From Hymenobacter sp. H14-R3 (GTDB taxonomy: Bacteria; Bacteroidota; Bacteroidia; Cytophagales; Hymenobacteraceae), in contig NZ_JASITD010000023.1 of NCBI RefSeq assembly GCF_030063445.1, forward strand, positions 1 through 64,000: DNA of 64,000 nucleotides, written 5' to 3'. Each line of letters opens with the position of its first letter. The stretch's first letter is position 1. Of this stretch, positions 8,177 through 17,138 are shown piece after piece. A model generated the notes under the pieces. It saw only the letters and a program-made list of their open reading frames with translations, did not search any database and was not told the origin of the DNA. Both the position numbers and the translations under genes were made by a program.

Positions 8177-9055
8177 CTAGGATTCGGGCTTATAATCGGC
8201 AAACGACCCATTGCGGTAAAAGATAACGATGCGCCGAATCTCCTTACCCGGCTCCCCTAAAAAAGGTAACAGCCCAGCCTGGGCCGACTGCTTGTCTGCG
8301 GTTGGCACAGTGCCCAGGCTGGCCGCCAACTGGTCGGCGGTGGCAAGCGGTGGCAGGGCCGGAGCCGCGGTAGAGGTCGGAGCAGAAGCTTCGGCAGCGG
8401 GCTTCTGCGGGGCGGCAACGGGCATCCCAGCCACCGTCGGCACAAACCGAGCCGCCCGAAAGGACTGCGTAGCCGCCGAAGCCACTGGTAAAACCGGGGT
8501 TGGAGCGGCTACGGCGGCCGGAACCGCAGCAACAGCCTGCTTACCCGGCGAAAATGCCCGTGGGACTACGGCAGGCACCTGGGTAGGCGCAGGGGCCGCC
8601 TGCACAAGAATAGGGGGGAGTGCCTGCACAAAAGCTACAGCAGCAGGAAGCGTAACCGGAACCGCTAGCACAGCCTCCACTGGCGTTTCCGGGCTAGCGG
8701 CTTGGGGCTGGAGCTGCGCAGCTTCTGGCTCGGTTGGGCTGCTGGTAGCTGGCACAGGCTCTTCTGGTAGTGGGACTACTGTATTCAGGGCCGGGGAAGC
8801 CACTGGGATGTCCTCTTCGGCCGCTGGTGGAGTGGCGGGGGCAGCTTCGTCTAGCATTTCGCCCAGGCCACTTAGCAGCCAGGACAGTGATATTTCAGGA
8901 AAAGCGCTGATAATGCGCTGCACTACGTCCAGGCTGGGCTTATTACGCTCGCTTAAAATATGACTTACCACCGGCCGGCCAACCCCAATAAGGTCAGCAA
9001 ATTGGGTAGGAGTCAGTTGTTTAGTATCCAGCAGCTGCCGAATGCGAGTTACCAT
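8177..9055 (-). CDS. XRE-family regulator with a long Ala/Pro-rich linker
   Basis: 292 residues. Residues 1-60 form a helix-turn-helix of the XRE/Cro type (LTPTQFADLIGVGRPVVSHI, then LSERNKPSLDVVQRI). A low-complexity region of about 190 residues rich in Ala, Pro, Val and Thr follows. The last 30 residues are ordered again (GKEIRRIVIFYRNGSFADY), a tail that may bind a partner or ligand. It is probably a DNA-binding regulator whose C-terminal peptide is held at a distance. A TACATTTG box 19 bases upstream of the ATG probably drives it. The target genes are unknown. Confidence 0.75.
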   Translation of the reverse strand: MVTRIRQLLDTKQLTPTQFADLIGVGRPVVSHILSERNKPSLDVVQRIISAFPEISLSWLLSGLGEMLDEAAPATPPAAEEDIPVASPALNTVVPLPEEPVPATSSPTEPEAAQLQPQAASPETPVEAVLAVPVTLPAAVAFVQALPPILVQAAPAPTQVPAVVPRAFSPGKQAVAAVPAAVAAPTPVLPVASAATQSFRAARFVPTVAGMPVAAPQKPAAEASAPTSTAAPALPPLATADQLAASLGTVPTADKQSAQAGLLPFLGEPGKEIRRIVIFYRNGSFADYKPES

Positions 9056-9073
9056 AGCCGTACTATTACCCTA

Positions 9074-9081
9074 CAAATGTA
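9074..9081 (-). promoter_or_regulatory. Putative promoter of the XRE regulator gene
   Basis: TACATTTG on the minus strand matches TAnnTTTG, giving a very short leader before the ATG at 9055. Confidence 0.45.
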
Positions 9082-9230
9082 CTACGTGCAAGGCATTGCT
9101 GCTGAGTAAATACTATAAAAACTTAATTTACAAAAGTACACCATGGTAGATGCCCTACTACTTACACTTGTGCAGACCAGCATTAATACTTATGTAACAA
9201 AGCAATAATACTGGCGCTGCTCATCTAGTC

Positions 9231-9272
9231 GATACAATTGTATTCACAATTATGCCCCCGCACAATTGTATC
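9231..9272. promoter_or_regulatory. Inverted repeat, possible operator
   Basis: GATACAATTGT (9231-9241) and its exact complement (9262-9272) are separated by 20 bases. Each half contains the palindrome ACAATTGT, so three dyads are nested. The site lies between the XRE regulator gene and the L,D-transpeptidase terminator, so it is a candidate regulator binding site. Confidence 0.35.
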
Positions 9273-9307
9273 ATAACTAGGGCAGACACAAGTGACCCGT
9301 CATAAAA

Positions 9308-9342
9308 AAGGCTCTGCCCTCAATGGGACAGAGCCTTAAAAA
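9308..9342 (-). terminator. Terminator of the L,D-transpeptidase gene
   Basis: AAGGCTCTG (9308-9316) pairs with CAGAGCCTT (9329-9337), with extra pairs inside. Poly-A on the plus strand just to the left gives the T run for leftward transcripts. Confidence 0.75.
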
Positions 9343-9390
9343 CAGTGCTATTTGCCAGCTAACGCAAGGCAAGCGGCATTCAGCGGGAAG

Positions 9391-11148
9391 CTAGTTGAAG
9401 TACTCTTTGGCGAGCGATTTATCGTGGCCGTAGATGTCATCGCGGAAGTGCGCGTGGCCATCGGCATCGGCCCAGGCCGTGAGGTACACCAGGTACACGG
9501 GCAGCTTTTCCTTGAGGGTGATGTACTTCTCGCGGTGCTGCGCAATGGTGTCTTCAATGACAGGCTGGCTCCAGGCGGGGTTGTTGCGCAGCAGGTAGGC
9601 AGCCAGCTTCACGGGCTCTTCCACCCGCACACAGCCGTGGCTGAAGCTGCGCTTGGTTTGCGAAAACAGCTCGTCGTGGGGCGTATCGTGGAGGTAGATA
9701 TCGTTGGAGTTAGGGAAGATGAACTTCACGTTGCCAAGGTCGTTTTTGGGGCCTGGGCGGCGGCGCACGGTGTACTTGAAGTTGGCCTGCGTCACGTTGG
9801 CCCAGTTAATGGTGGCTGGGTTTATCACGGTTGCTTTGCGGCCGTAACCCTTTACTACTTCCATGTCGAGGCGGTCGAGGTAGTGGGGGTTGGCAACGAG
9901 CCTTCCGCGCAGCTCCTTGTCGATAATGCTGTAGGGCACGTTCCAATAAGGGGCCAACACCACGTACTCCATCTTGTCGGAAAAGACGGGCGTAGCGGTA
10001 AGCGTTTTACCCACGATAACGCGCATGGTGAGCGCCTCCTTACCCTGCTCGTACACACGCAGCCGGTACTCGGGGATGTTCACGAGGAGGTAGTCGGGCT
10101 CAAACTTTTTGGGGAGCCAGCGCCAGCGCTCCATGTTCAGGATAACCTGGTTGACACGGTCCTGAATGGGCACGTTGAGCTGGCGCAGGGTTTCACCACT
10201 TACCAGGCCAGTGGGTGGCAGGCCGAGGTCACGCTGAAAAATTTTCACGGCCGCCACCAGTTTAGAGTCGTAGCTGGCAGTGGCCGGAGCCGTAACATTG
10301 TTGACGGGCGTGGCGGTGGCGGCCACCGTAGCCGGGGCTTGGCCGGTAGCTTCGTCGCCCAGCAGGCGCTGCCGCAGCAGGCTCACTGCGGGCAGCGCGT
10401 CGCCGGGCTTGAGGCGGGTAGTAGCCGGCAGAGTAGGCCAGCCACCAGACGCCTGCCGGGCGCGCAGCAGGGCCAGGGCCTTCTTGAGGTAGTCGTACTC
10501 GGGGTGCAGCGGCGCGAAGTCGTAGTACGGGTACGTGCTCTCCCGCTCGCGCAGAATGGTCATGAGCGCGTGGTCGAGCTTGATTTTATTACGCTTGACC
10601 TTCCAGGCGTCGTTCTTGGTATCGCGGGGGTTGGCCACGCCCCGGTAGTAGTCCGAAGCCCAGGCAAAATAGGTACCTGATAGCGCCACATCGAGCTTGC
10701 GCTCCAGCTGGTTACGGCGTGCAGTGTCCTGGCCCACGCTTTTGAGCGTGGATAGCATATCATCTAACTGCTTGACATTGTAACGCTTAGGATCAAGGCC
10801 ATCATCCTTCGCTTTAGCTACTACCGTTAAGAACGTAGCAGCCTGGGGCACGAGTTGATGCTGCTTAAACCACCCCAGTCGAAACTGCCGCTCGCGGTAA
10901 AACTTGCGGGCCCAGCGCTCCTGCGCCTTGAAGTTTGCATCAGCCTGCATGGCCCGAATAACAAATACACTATCGAGGCGCGGCTCGGGGCCGCTGGTGT
11001 CGGCGGCGGTAACTAAACCTGTTTTAGAGCTGGCCTGGTCGACCTGGCTGGCTTGGTCGCCGCCACACGCTACCAGCAGAAACGGCAGGCTGAGCAAACC
11101 CAAAAAGAGGGCCGCTGATAAGAAATGAAGTTGAAGCTGTTTTAGCAT
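9391..11148 (-). CDS. Murein L,D-transpeptidase (YcbB/LdtD-like), lipoprotein
   Basis: 585 residues from the ATG at 11148. The N-terminus is a lipoprotein signal (LLSLPFLLVACGG). The middle holds a helical scaffold and a peptidoglycan-binding-like segment (LPPTGLVSGETLRQLNVPI). The C-terminal YkuD domain has the catalytic motif HGCVRVEEP, preceded by the conserved IYLHDTPHDELF. It should form 3-3 crosslinks in peptidoglycan or attach proteins to it, on the periplasmic side. The frame is open for 15 more codons upstream, but the lipoprotein signal fixes the start. It stands alone between a terminator and a divergent M1 peptidase gene. Confidence 0.9.
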   Translation of the reverse strand: MLKQLQLHFLSAALFLGLLSLPFLLVACGGDQASQVDQASSKTGLVTAADTSGPEPRLDSVFVIRAMQADANFKAQERWARKFYRERQFRLGWFKQHQLVPQAATFLTVVAKAKDDGLDPKRYNVKQLDDMLSTLKSVGQDTARRNQLERKLDVALSGTYFAWASDYYRGVANPRDTKNDAWKVKRNKIKLDHALMTILRERESTYPYYDFAPLHPEYDYLKKALALLRARQASGGWPTLPATTRLKPGDALPAVSLLRQRLLGDEATGQAPATVAATATPVNNVTAPATASYDSKLVAAVKIFQRDLGLPPTGLVSGETLRQLNVPIQDRVNQVILNMERWRWLPKKFEPDYLLVNIPEYRLRVYEQGKEALTMRVIVGKTLTATPVFSDKMEYVVLAPYWNVPYSIIDKELRGRLVANPHYLDRLDMEVVKGYGRKATVINPATINWANVTQANFKYTVRRRPGPKNDLGNVKFIFPNSNDIYLHDTPHDELFSQTKRSFSHGCVRVEEPVKLAAYLLRNNPAWSQPVIEDTIAQHREKYITLKEKLPVYLVYLTAWADADGHAHFRDDIYGHDKSLAKEYFN

Positions 11149-11533
11149 TACAGAGGAAAGATGGGCGGCGGCTAAGCTGGCTGATGCTAGCAAGCCCCCG
11201 CACCCGCGCTAGGGTAACGTTGAAACTGCTCGTTTTACTGAGCAGCTACCGAGCAGGTTGCCCTGGTATAGCCAAGCCTTACGCAAATAACGCGCCTAAG
11301 CGCCCAGATACGGTCGACCGAATTGGCCCGAATACCGTATTTTTTATGGCAGCTGGGTGAGCGATAGCGCCCGTCCGGCGAACACGCCCTGCCCGCTACC
11401 CCAAGCCAGTGGCCAGAAGCGCGCGAGCCCTTCAGCTGGCAGCTGGCCCGCCATGTGGACCGTAACCAGCCTCCCCACTCACTCAGTATTTTTCGGTTTC
11501 CCTCTCTTCCTACTCCTCTTCCCTTCACTCCTG
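11149..11533. other. Divergent intergenic region
   Basis: 385 bases between the L,D-transpeptidase and M1 peptidase starts. No gene seen. TATTTTTCG at about 11488 is a weak match to the Bacteroidota promoter box for the rightward gene. Open frames run through it only because GC content is high. Confidence 0.5.
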
Positions 11534-13351
11534 ATGACCTCTTCTTCCCTGCCGTTGCCCACCGACCCGCACAGCTATGCCGCCACCGGGCTGCTCCGTG
11601 CCCAGCACCTACGGCTGGCCCTGACCGTCGATTTTGCGCAGCGCACGCTTGCCGGCACGGCTACCTGGCTCCTGGCCGGCGGCCCGGCCGGCGGGCCCGC
11701 CGAGCTGGTGCTCGACACCCATGGCCTGCTGCTGGAAGCCGTGCAGCTGGGCGAGGCCGCCAACGGCCCGGCCGCTAACTACCACCTCGCGCCCGCCAAT
11801 ACGGTGCTGGGGCAGGCCCTCCACATCTGGGTGCCGGCGGGCACGGCAGCGGTGCGCCTCACCTACCGCACGGTGCCCGAGGCCGCCGCGCTGCAATGGC
11901 TGACTCCGGCCCAAACGGCGAGTGCGCACCCGTTTTTGTTCACGCAGTCGCAGGCCATTCTAGCGCGTACCTGGCTGCCTTGCCCCGACTCGCCAGGCCT
12001 GCGCTTCAGCTATGAGGCTACCGTGGAAGTACTGGGCCCAGAGCGCGGCCAACTGCTGGCCCTGATGAGCGCTGAAAACCCACAGGCCACCGCGCCCGAT
12101 GGCCGCTACTACTTTCGGCAGCCCCAGCCGGTGCCAGCCTACCTGCTGGCGCTGGCCGTGGGCCGGCTCGACTTCGCCCCACTGAGCGGACGCACCGGCC
12201 TGTATGCCGAGCCGGCCGCGCTACCCCGCGCCGCCCACGAGTTTGCGGAGCTAGAGGCAATGGTAGCGGCGGCCGAACAATTGTATGAGTCTTATCGCTG
12301 GGGTCGCTACGATTTATTGATGCTGCCAGCCAGCTTTCCATTTGGTGGTATGGAAAACCCTTGCTTAACATTTGTAACACCTACAATTATAACTGGCGAC
12401 CGTAGCCTGACCAGCTTAGTAGCCCACGAGCTGGCCCACTCGTGGAGCGGCAACCTGGTTACGAATGAAACCTGGAACGATTTCTGGCTTAACGAAGGCT
12501 TCACCGTTTATTTTGAGCGCCGCATTATGGAGCACCTCTACGGCCGGCCCTTCGCCGAGATGCTGCAAGTGCTGGGCGAAGCCGACTTGCAACACACCCT
12601 CGCGGAGCTGGGCCCGGCCAGCCCGGCCACTCACCTGCGCCTGCACCTGGCGGGCCGCGACCCCGACGAGGGACTCAACGACATTGCCTACGAAAAAGGC
12701 TGCCTGCTACTGCTGACCCTGGAGCAGCTGGTGGGCCGCCCACGCCTCGACGCCTTCATTACGGAGTACTTCGCTCACTTCGCTTTTCAAAGCATGAGCA
12801 CCGACCGCTTTGCCAGCTACCTCACCCAAACACTGCTGACGGCCGGGGAAGCCACGCGCCTCCAGCTACCCACTTGGCTCGATGGCCCCGGCCTGCCCGC
12901 CGGGGCGCCCGTGGCGCAGTCGGCGCGCTTCGCGGCCGTGGGGGTGGCGCTGGCCCAGCTGGCCGCCGGCACCCCACCCGCCGGGCTGCACCCTATAACT
13001 AAGGAGTGGAGCAGCCAGGAGTGGGAGTACTTTTTGCGTGGGCTGCCCCCTACCCTGCCGGCCACCGACCTGGCCCGGCTCGATGCGGCCTTCCACTTTA
13101 CGGCCTCTGGCAATGCGGAGCTGCTGGCCGCCTGGTTTCCGCTGGCACTGCGGGCCGGTTACGCGCCGGCCGATGCTGCGCTCGAAGCTTTTCTGCTCCG
13201 CGTGGGGCGGCGCAAGTTTCTGGTGCCGCTCTACCGGGCGCTGCTAGCCGCGCCGGGTGGCCGGGCCCGGGCGCAGCAGCTCTATCAGCGGGCCCGGCCC
13301 AATTACCACTCGGTAGCCACGAGCACGCTCGACGCGCTGGTGCTGGGGTAA
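11534..13351 (+). CDS. M1 family aminopeptidase, leukotriene A4 hydrolase-like
   Basis: 605 residues. It has the exopeptidase motif GGMEN (in FPFGGMENPCLTF) and the zinc site H298-E-L-A-H302 with the third ligand E321 in NEGFTVYFE, exactly 18 residues later. A helical C-terminal domain (EWEYFLRGLPPTLPATDL) like that of leukotriene A4 hydrolase and aminopeptidase B follows. It should remove N-terminal residues from peptides. No signal peptide is seen from the ATG at 11534, so it is cytoplasmic. The upstream open frame contains a hydrophobic run, but family alignment favours 11534. Confidence 0.9.
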   Translation: MTSSSLPLPTDPHSYAATGLLRAQHLRLALTVDFAQRTLAGTATWLLAGGPAGGPAELVLDTHGLLLEAVQLGEAANGPAANYHLAPANTVLGQALHIWVPAGTAAVRLTYRTVPEAAALQWLTPAQTASAHPFLFTQSQAILARTWLPCPDSPGLRFSYEATVEVLGPERGQLLALMSAENPQATAPDGRYYFRQPQPVPAYLLALAVGRLDFAPLSGRTGLYAEPAALPRAAHEFAELEAMVAAAEQLYESYRWGRYDLLMLPASFPFGGMENPCLTFVTPTIITGDRSLTSLVAHELAHSWSGNLVTNETWNDFWLNEGFTVYFERRIMEHLYGRPFAEMLQVLGEADLQHTLAELGPASPATHLRLHLAGRDPDEGLNDIAYEKGCLLLLTLEQLVGRPRLDAFITEYFAHFAFQSMSTDRFASYLTQTLLTAGEATRLQLPTWLDGPGLPAGAPVAQSARFAAVGVALAQLAAGTPPAGLHPITKEWSSQEWEYFLRGLPPTLPATDLARLDAAFHFTASGNAELLAAWFPLALRAGYAPADAALEAFLLRVGRRKFLVPLYRALLAAPGGRARAQQLYQRARPNYHSVATSTLDALVLG

Positions 13352-13475
13352 GCGTGGTGGGCCACGGCCTACCTCCGGAGCCCATTCCCGGGTTCCCCTA
13401 ATTTCACGGCCAGCTGGCAATCCCTAAAACGGCGGCCGTACTTTTACCTTCTTCCAATCAGACTAGCTACTACCG

Positions 13476-14384
13476 TTGAAACATCTTATTCCACGCGGCA
13501 AGCTCATCGCCATCGGGGGCAACGAGGATAAAGGCACCTACCCTACCGTTCGAAGCAAGCGCCAGTATTACCTGAATTTTTTTGAGTTGGGTATCCTCAA
13601 GCGTGTCGTGTCCGAGTCGGGCAAGGCCGACCCGCGCATTGAGGTCGTTACCACTGCCTCCATGATTCCGCAGGAGGTGGGCCCGATTTACATCGGCTCC
13701 TTCGCCATGCTCAACTGCCACAACATTGGCATCATGGATATCCGCACGGCCGCCGATGCCCGGCAGCCCGAGTACCTGGCCCGCCTGCTGGCCGCCGATG
13801 TGGTGATGTTTTCGGGCGGCAACCAATCGCGCCTGCGCGAGATGTTTGGCGAAACCGATTTTCTCGACACCCTCACCCGCCGCTACCATACCGAGCCCGA
13901 CTTCGTGATTGCCGGCACCAGCGCCGGGGCCATGGCCATGTCGCAGCACATGATACGCGGTGGCTCGGTACCCGACGCCCTGCTCAAGGGGGCCGTGAAA
14001 ATGGGCACTGGCTTCGGCCTGCTGCCCACCGCCCTCATCGACTCGCACTTTGTGAAGCGCGGGCGCTTTGGCCGCCTCATCGAGGCGGTGGCGCTCTACC
14101 CCAAGCTCATCGGCATCGGGCTGGGTGAAGACACGGGCGTACTCATCACCGATGGCCACCTGGTCGAAACCATTGGCTCGAACCTGGTCATCATTCTGGA
14201 TGGCCACGACATTGCGCACAATAACACGGCGGCCGCCAAGAAGGGCACGACCCTCTCCATCGAAAATTTCAAGATGCACGTGCTGGCCAAGGGTAACGTG
14301 TACTGCATTACGGAGCGCAAGTTTTACGTGAGCAAGGAAGCCGCCACGCCCACTGCGCTGCCCAACGCCACACCGGTCGCCTGA
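13476..14384 (+). CDS. cphB: Cyanophycinase (peptidase S51)
   Basis: 302 residues starting at TTG (13476); no ATG fits, and the family N-terminus PRGKLIAIGGNEDKG begins at once. The nucleophile elbow GTSAGAMAMS puts the catalytic serine at about residue 149, and VMFSGGNQSRLRE is also typical. The enzyme cuts the Asp-Arg polymer cyanophycin to beta-Asp-Arg dipeptides. The isoaspartyl peptidase at 15504-16439 would split those dipeptides. No cyanophycin synthetase is in the window. Some S51 relatives act on other beta-linked peptides, so the natural substrate is not certain. Confidence 0.85.
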   Translation: MKHLIPRGKLIAIGGNEDKGTYPTVRSKRQYYLNFFELGILKRVVSESGKADPRIEVVTTASMIPQEVGPIYIGSFAMLNCHNIGIMDIRTAADARQPEYLARLLAADVVMFSGGNQSRLREMFGETDFLDTLTRRYHTEPDFVIAGTSAGAMAMSQHMIRGGSVPDALLKGAVKMGTGFGLLPTALIDSHFVKRGRFGRLIEAVALYPKLIGIGLGEDTGVLITDGHLVETIGSNLVIILDGHDIAHNNTAAAKKGTTLSIENFKMHVLAKGNVYCITERKFYVSKEAATPTALPNATPVA

Positions 14385-14395
14385 GTCACGCATCC

Positions 14396-14464
14396 TTAAC
14401 CAGTAACAAGGCCTCGTGCTACATTGGCAAGGCCAATGTAGCACGAGGCCTTGTTACTGGTTAA
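14396..14464. terminator. Perfect 33-bp hairpin between convergent genes
   Basis: Arms 14396-14428 and 14432-14464 are fully complementary with a three-base loop (AAG). The right arm contains the stop codon of the leftward hydrolase gene (14454-14456). It serves as a bidirectional terminator and is unusually long and exact. Confidence 0.85.
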
Positions 14465-15389
14465 AGTTTTGATTTACAGTTTTTTCTGATAAATCCAGAT
14501 TAGATAATGGCCCATTGTCCGCTAGGATTTTTTGGGCGATGAGCTGGTTGGTGGGGCTCAAAATGCTGAAATGGCTCGCGCCCCGCACGGGGATAAACCG
14601 AACCTGGGGGTTGGTCGACGTTTTGGCCATTGCCCGCAACGATTCAATATTACCCTGCTCCGTACCTTCGAAAACCCAGACCGGGGTTTGAATGGAATGT
14701 AGCCAGAGCCCTGGCGTGCGCAGCTCAACTTCGCGCTGGTTGGTTGGGTCGAAGGGCAAAAACCCCGAATCGGTGCCATAGTCGGCGGCACTCTCCACCG
14801 GCCCAAACGCGAATGTGGCGCGGTAGCGATTTGTGCTTTCGGCTACCAGCAGCGCCAACGTGCCGCCGGTGCTGTGGCCACCAAGATAAATACGCTTGGC
14901 ATCAACGTAGTGCTGAGCCTGTAAAAAGTTGGTGGCAGCCAGCACATCATCCACTTCTCCCAAAAAACCTTCTTTACGGCCCGGGTTATCATTGCCGCCG
15001 CGCAGGGAAGGGAACAGCATCACGATGCCAGCCTGGCGGTAAGCGCTGGCAGTCTGGTCGTTATCGGCGGGCGCGGGCGTCCACACGTCGCCAATAGAAG
15101 CGCAGTCGCCCCCCGCTATCCAGATAATAGCCGGGTGCTTCTTGCCATCGTGCGGGTCTGGGGTAAGGTAGGCCGCCAGCTTCCCAACGGGCGATTCATA
15201 TTTAACTAATTGAAAGTCATTGGCTTGCGGCTCTTCAGCCGGCTCCTCATCGGTAGCCTGCGCGGTAAGCTGCGTTTTGAAGCCGCGGCGGGCTTCGGCC
15301 AGCGAAAGCCTGGTTTCCGTTTTTGCCGGCTGAGGCTCGCAGCCGGTAGCAGTCAGCAACAATATGAGCGTAATTGGAAGCAGTTTCAT
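14454..15389 (-). CDS. Alpha/beta-hydrolase lipoprotein
   Basis: 311 residues. The lipoprotein signal ends in LLLTATGCEP with the cysteine at about residue 17. The hydrolase fold shows GGHSTGGTLALLVAES (nucleophile serine), PAIIWIAGGD near the oxyanion strand, and RGASHFSILSPTNQ supplying the catalytic histidine. It resembles acyl-peptide hydrolase and dienelactone hydrolase groups. The substrate is unknown; it is anchored to a membrane facing the periplasm. It lies between the cyanophycinase and isoaspartyl peptidase genes, running the same way as the latter, so a role in peptide or ester turnover is possible but unproven. Confidence 0.75.
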   Translation of the reverse strand: MKLLPITLILLLTATGCEPQPAKTETRLSLAEARRGFKTQLTAQATDEEPAEEPQANDFQLVKYESPVGKLAAYLTPDPHDGKKHPAIIWIAGGDCASIGDVWTPAPADNDQTASAYRQAGIVMLFPSLRGGNDNPGRKEGFLGEVDDVLAATNFLQAQHYVDAKRIYLGGHSTGGTLALLVAESTNRYRATFAFGPVESAADYGTDSGFLPFDPTNQREVELRTPGLWLHSIQTPVWVFEGTEQGNIESLRAMAKTSTNPQVRFIPVRGASHFSILSPTNQLIAQKILADNGPLSNLDLSEKTVNQNFNQ

Positions 15390-15503
15390 AGGCTGAGCGG
15401 GTGCCTGCTAGTGGCGGCCAAAGCTACTACCCGGCCGCCTTCACTGCCAAGCTATTTTACTAGCACGCAGACCAGCTCTGCTTTTATATAGTCGCGCTTT
15501 CGG

Positions 15504-16439
15504 CTAATAAATAGCCACCTGCTCCTCCCCCGCCGCGTTGCGGCTGGCGCGGTACATACCTTCCGAGTTGAAGGGCAGGGCCAGGTTACCGGCCGCGTCC
15601 ACGGCAATGAGGCCGCCCTCCCCGCCCACCGGGGCCAGCTTATCGTGCACCACCACGCGGCAGGCTTCGGCCAAAGACAGTCCTTTGTACTCCATGAGGC
15701 AGGCCACATCATAGCCCACCACGGCCCTAATAAAAAACTCGCCGTGTCCGGTGCAACTGATGGCGCAGCGCGCATCGGCCCAGGTGCCGGCCCCAATGAG
15801 CGGCGTATCACCGATGCGCGAGTAGCGCTTGTTGGTCATGCCGCCGGTGCTGGTGGCGGCGGCCAGGTGGCCATGCTGGTCGCGGGCCACGGCCCCAACG
15901 GTACCTTTTTTCCAGTTGGGATCGGCGGCCGGGGCCGGGCTGGCCGCGTGGTCGAGCTGCATGCGGCCGGCCGCAATAGCCTCTTGCAGCTGGTCGAAGC
16001 GCTGCTGCGTGAAAAAATACTCGGCCGGCTGCATGGGTAGGCCGTGTTCGCGGGCCAGGTCGTCGGCCCCAGGGTAGGCCAGCAGCACGTGCTCGGTAGC
16101 CTCCATCACGAGGCGGGCGGCCCGAATGGGGTTTTGCACCTGGCGCACGCCCGCCACAGCCCCGGCCCGGCGGGTGGCCCCGTCCATGAGGGCGGCGTCC
16201 ATCTCGTGGTGGCCGTCGTGGGTAAACACGGCCCCGCGCCCGGCATTGAAGAGCGGGCAGTCTTCGAGGCTGCGCACGGTGGCTTCTACAACGTCGAGGG
16301 CGGGCGCGCCCTGGGCCAGCAGGGCCGTGCCCGTATCCAGCGCAGCCCGCAACGCGGCCCGGTAATTGGCTTCTAGCGTGGGCGTAAGCGAGGTGCGGGC
16401 AATGGTGCCAGCCCCCCCATGTAGAGCAAGAGCAAACAT
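15504..16439 (-). CDS. Isoaspartyl peptidase / L-asparaginase (Ntn hydrolase)
   Basis: 311 residues from the ATG at 16439 (MFALALHGGAGTI). The autocleavage site KKGTVGAVA makes Thr of GTVG (residue 180) the N-terminal nucleophile of the beta chain. STGGMTNKRYSRIGDTPLIG and CTGHGEFFIR are further family hallmarks. No signal peptide, so it is cytoplasmic. It hydrolyses beta-aspartyl dipeptides and asparagine. Together with the nearby cyanophycinase it could complete breakdown of beta-Asp-Arg to free amino acids; the general role is recycling isoaspartyl peptides. Divergent from the DUF3127 gene, with 270 bases between. Confidence 0.9.
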   Translation of the reverse strand: MFALALHGGAGTIARTSLTPTLEANYRAALRAALDTGTALLAQGAPALDVVEATVRSLEDCPLFNAGRGAVFTHDGHHEMDAALMDGATRRAGAVAGVRQVQNPIRAARLVMEATEHVLLAYPGADDLAREHGLPMQPAEYFFTQQRFDQLQEAIAAGRMQLDHAASPAPAADPNWKKGTVGAVARDQHGHLAAATSTGGMTNKRYSRIGDTPLIGAGTWADARCAISCTGHGEFFIRAVVGYDVACLMEYKGLSLAEACRVVVHDKLAPVGGEGGLIAVDAAGNLALPFNSEGMYRASRNAAGEEQVAIY

Positions 16440-16664
16440 ATTCTGATTGAACAATTAACTAAGTTTCTTGCGCAAGAACGGCACTTTCTGCAGCTTCTGC
16501 TGGTTGAAACAGTACGTATAGACAATAATTTACTGCCTGTCAAGTAGTTAGTTTATCAATTCTACACTATTTTTTTTAGCCAAACCAGTTGTAAGTGCCT
16601 GAAAAAAGTGGGGTAGCCACTAAGCTATTCTGCCAAAAGCATGGCCTTCTTCGGTTTTTTTTCG

Positions 16665-16672
16665 TAGGTTTG
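16665..16672 (+). promoter_or_regulatory. Putative promoter of the DUF3127 gene
   Basis: TAGGTTTG matches TAnnTTTG, 37 bases upstream of the ATG at 16710. No clear -33 box is present. Confidence 0.4.
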
Positions 16673-16709
16673 GCCTTTAGTTTTCTCCATTTCAAATTTC
16701 CCCTTTCCG

Positions 16710-17138
16710 ATGGCATACGACGTAACCGGCCGCCTGCACGAAATCTTTGACGAACAGCAGGTAAGCGAAAAATTCCGCAAGCGCGAGTTCGTCCTCGAAG
16801 TGCAGGATGGCCAATATCCCGAGCAAATTAAGTTTCAGTTGGTGCAGGACAAGACGGCCCTTATCGACCCCTACAAAATGGGCGACGAGGTAAAAGTGAC
16901 ATTCAACCTGCGCGGCCGCGGCTTCAACAAAAACGGCCAGATGCTGTACTTCACCAACCTCGAAGCCTGGCGCATTGAGGCTGCTACGGCTGGCGCGCCC
17001 GCTGGCGGCGGTGGCTCGGCCTACCAGCCCCAGGCCCGCCCGGCCGCTCCTCAGAACCAGAACCCCAGCCTCCAGGCGCAGCCCCGCCCCGCGGCGCAGC
17101 CCATCGCTGGCGACGACGACAATGACCTGCCCTTCTAG
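16710..17138 (+). CDS. DUF3127 protein with an SSB-like C-terminal tip
   Basis: 142 residues. Residues 1-92 match DUF3127 (VTGRLHEIFDEQQVSEKFRK, then VKVTFNLRGRGFNKNG), a small beta-rich fold common in Bacteroidota. A Pro/Gln/Ala-rich linker of about 40 residues follows, and the protein ends in DDDNDLPF. This arrangement copies bacterial SSB proteins: OB domain, flexible linker, acidic tip ending in Pro-Phe that recruits repair proteins. A role in single-stranded nucleic acid binding is therefore inferred. A dispersed repeat begins immediately after its TAG stop codon. Confidence 0.85.
   Translation: MAYDVTGRLHEIFDEQQVSEKFRKREFVLEVQDGQYPEQIKFQLVQDKTALIDPYKMGDEVKVTFNLRGRGFNKNGQMLYFTNLEAWRIEAATAGAPAGGGGSAYQPQARPAAPQNQNPSLQAQPRPAAQPIAGDDDNDLPF

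Noticed and set aside
9352-10680. Long open frame antisense to the L,D-transpeptidase gene
   Set aside because: It is a product of high GC and codon bias of the real gene, has no family features, and runs opposite to clear YkuD motifs.
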